From the NCBI GenBank assembly GCA_024138015.1, contig JAMXBB010000001.1, positions 95,698,435-95,762,434 of the forward strand: 64,000 nt of DNA, written 5' to 3'. The stretch comes from Lumnitzera littorea. Taxonomy: Eukaryota > Streptophyta > Magnoliopsida > Myrtales > Combretaceae. Below, in pieces: positions 61,143 to 64,000 of the stretch. How positions within the stretch are numbered: position 1 is the first letter of the stretch; every line of letters begins with the position of its first letter. The notes under the pieces are model-generated. The model was not told where the DNA came from, did not search any database, and worked only from the letters and a program-made list of their open reading frames with translations. Both the position numbers and the translations under genes were made by a program.

Positions 61143-64000
61143 AGATAATTTAGTGTTTAGAGCTCCTATGGCATATAATGACCACTCACCCGGCTCTTGT
61201 AATCTAGTCTTCCGTATGAATGTAGTATATGCTCGGGGTACTAAATGGAATATCACTTGTTAAATGTTCATCATCAGTCATTTGATATATTTAAGCAATT
61301 AATTAAATAGATGCACTACATTGCTATCACACATATTTTCAGTTAACCAACAACTATAAACAATAAAAATGTATATTTCATTCAATCCACAAATATATTA
61401 GCCCAAATTCTTTAACAAAATATTTAAGGAATGATTGCAAATTCACTCTAAAATTATTGGTTAGGAGTGTATAATCCTCTTAAACACATAAAGTGTTACC
61501 TTACATCTCTATTACTTCTAGAAATAGACATATAACTCCTTAAATTATGGTTAAAATCTCAAAATTTTTGCTAAAAGGACCATGAGAAACAAGATTAAGG
61601 GCATGGAGATATAGAAGTGGACACTCAAATCCGATAGGATGCCCTGACCTGATTGGCCGGGTTTCGACCGGATCATTTGAAGTCACAAGGTCCTAGTCTT
61701 TTAAAATGGAAAACTGTGACCATTCCTAGTTGCCCACGGTTAAGGGTTTGATTTTGCCAGTCTCAAGTTACGATTGTGACCCGTAAACCAACTCGTTTCA
61801 ACCACCCTTTGTTTTTCCCTACAATTTTCCAGATTTGAAATGTCAACTCTCCCGCGTTGCTTGCCAACATTTCTTGTCCAATAGATAAACGATGAAATTT
61901 CAACTCTTCACAGTCGGTCATAACTTTGCCCATATCGTTGGCAAAAAAATTCCCCACATAGGGGTCGGGATCCGCCCTGTAACGTTATTTATATAAATTG
62001 AAGTGGTACAAGTGTGAAGCCATAGAAAGTTTAATAGAATGCCTTTAAGTTTATAATACTATTATTTAATAGCATGACTCTATGCTCTACTTTATTAAAA
62101 ACTTTAATATAAAACATGCTTTGCTCACATCTAATGTGCTTTGTAAATTTTAAGAAGTTATGTAGATCATTTTATGAATCTGGATATATTGATCTTTTAA
62201 AAGGGCTAATACCCTAAAAGTAGTCAATATAGTTTATTCATAAAGTTCACAGATTTATTATTGTTATTATTATTATGGGAGTATTAATTATGACAATCAT
62301 TCAACATAATAAAATGCCAAAATCAGAATCTCAAAATATATAAATAGGGTAAATTGCACAGATTATCTCGAGAAATTTTTGTAATTATTTAGACACTTCC
62401 AACTATTAAAATTAAAAACTTTCTGATCCCCTCTAATGAATATGGCCCCACATCCCTCATAATGGATTTGATCCCTACCCTGATTTAAGGTCTTTTGCTT
62501 CCTAAACAAATTAATCAAAGCACTTTTTATAGCAATGTTATAACCAATAGTTTAGAAAGTGTTAAATATCGTGCCATTGATGTGTGCTATGGCGGTCCCA
62601 ACTTGAAGGGCAACATTGCCTTTAGCGGTTCTTACGACCTCATCAAGGCTGTTGATTAGCCTTGGACCATTGTCCTTCAATGCAAAAAGGTCTTTAGGTC
62701 CATGTTAGTAGGATTTCCTAATGCTTCGTGTATAGTTTCTTCAACCTAATGATCTTGATTCTTGCATCATCTTCTCGATCGGGATTGCAATGTTTCTCAA
62801 TTTTCCTTCCTTAATGGTGTCTCCCACTAAGCGTGTTAAATTGTTTTTTGTAGAAAAACTTTGCAGAGAATCCTTATATGCAAGTATTGAATTTTGCAAT
62901 GAAAAATGAATATACTTGGAAATAATCTTTCATTTTTAACGCTTTGGATCGAGGACAAATGCTTCATTACACTACAAAAAGGAAATTATGAATTAGTCAT
63001 TGTTGATAGGGCTTTTTAGATATGGATCTTTTAGGCTTGTCTAGATTTGACGTGTTTTACTACTAAGAGTTTACTCCCTTGGGATTAAGCCTTAGTTCCA
63101 AGTTGAATAAGTTCAAGAAGCTCCTTCAATAGCTATAATAAGCAAGATATGGATAAGACACCAAGTTAATAGCTACCTCCAGTTTAAATGAGACATATTA
63201 GACACTTTGACTCTACTCTTCCATAATTTCGATAGAAGATCTCTTTTGTTAATTGTCTTCCAACTACACGACTACTTCATTATAAATACACGATCATCAC
63301 TTAATGGTAAATTTCTTTACACTCTGTGCACTAAGTTTGCCTATTATTTTAAAGCACCTTTTATTCTCCAAGGATTTACTACTAAGTTAAGTATTGGAAT
63401 GTCCCAATCGAACAACCACCCAATATCTCCTCACAGTGTTTTGTTTTATAAGCTTATTATGTGTGAAGTCTAATCAATATCAGTAAATATCTTAAGATAA
63501 TAATCATTAATTTAAAACTACTTTTGAATTTGATAGGAAATTTTGTCCCATGATTTGTGGGTTTTTTCTTTTTATTAAATGTTTGATGCCATGCTCTACT
63601 CCAACATCTTTTACTTATGCAAAATTCCATGGTATTGTCACTTACTATACAGGGACTTGTTAATGCCCTTAATTTATGGTAAATTACCTTTAATTTCAAT
63701 AAATCGTATTCATAAATAGTAAAATGAAAGCGATTGATAGTTTTTATGAAAAACCATTAACTATTAATAGGTTTTTATAAAACTTATCGACGATTTCATT
63801 TTTTTATTATCAATAGTTTTGCTTTTACCATTGATGAATATGATTTATTAAAACCAAAGTGATTTTCTATAAATCCGACTTTTCGTAAATTGGGACTATT
63901 AACAGGTGGTAGTATGGTATGATCATTTTGAGTGATAGTATTGTGAAAAAGCCTTTATAGATGCACGAGATTTTTTCTTTTTCAGATAAAGTGGAATTGA
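61143..64000. other. Unassigned terminal region
   Basis: No gene could be recognised. A GC-richer stretch at about 62560-62830 gives short open segments on both strands without a family match. An imperfect inverted pattern around ATTGATAGTTTTTATGAAAA occurs at about 63730-63830. Confidence 0.35.

Noticed and set aside
1..64000. tRNA or rRNA genes
   Set aside because: No cloverleaf with A and B boxes or rRNA core sequence was noticed. The tRNA-like words found are primer-binding sites of retroelements. A tRNAscan-type run was not possible.

Overview
The window is AT-rich nuclear DNA from a flowering plant, most likely a eudicot. The genes have many small exons with GT-AG introns. They encode a plastid-type S1 RNA-binding protein, a plant two-LIM protein and a remorin. 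The rest is mostly decayed plant retrotransposons. Nothing bacterial or organellar was seen, and the species cannot be named from the sequence.

Three host genes were resolved exon by exon, all on the minus strand. (1) 1297-10760: a 14-exon gene for a 784-residue S1-domain protein of the Arabidopsis At1g12800/SDP type, with a chloroplast-transit-like N terminus. (2) 32741-34281: a 5-exon gene for a 203-residue two-LIM protein of the PLIM2 type, an actin-binding and bundling family. (3) 35824-36838 (or 36862): a 4-exon remorin gene of 176 or 184 residues, whose first in-frame initiator appears to have become GTG. The three genes have unrelated roles and do not form a functional cluster.

12.9-31.6 kb is a nest of retroelements. 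A solo Athila/Tat-like LTR lies at 12905-14193. A decayed Ty3/gypsy pol (RT to integrase, plus strand) runs from 14.9 to 31.5 kb in three pieces. It is split by a miniature LTR element (TRIM; 15572-28729). One LTR of the TRIM is split by a 12.6-kb non-coding LTR element (LARD-like; 15619-28251, target duplication TTAAG) that carries a 26-copy, about 84-bp minisatellite. One LTR of the LARD is split by a 3.1-kb solo LTR (16764-19894, target duplication ACAAA). A second short non-autonomous LTR element (29535-31057, target duplication AAATC) interrupts the gypsy integrase.

38.2-64 kb holds, in order: a foldback element, a copia 5' fragment, a degenerate 3-kb-family LTR with an Athila/Tat-like solo LTR nested inside it, a Ty3/gypsy gag-protease-RT remnant, a hAT transposase remnant, a Ty1/copia pol remnant split by another 3-kb solo LTR (52451-55345, target duplication GTATC), and a further 3-kb solo LTR (58050-61137, target duplication TTGAT).

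The most unusual signal is in the 3-kb LTR family. Three full copies (and a fourth degenerate one) are present. The full copies share a TATA box, a CAC-rich hairpin followed by GGTGAGT, a precisely 58-nt exon-like block bounded by TTATAG and GAG/GTAAGT, and a polyadenylation-like tail. This is a gene-like, possibly spliced, non-coding layout inside an LTR.
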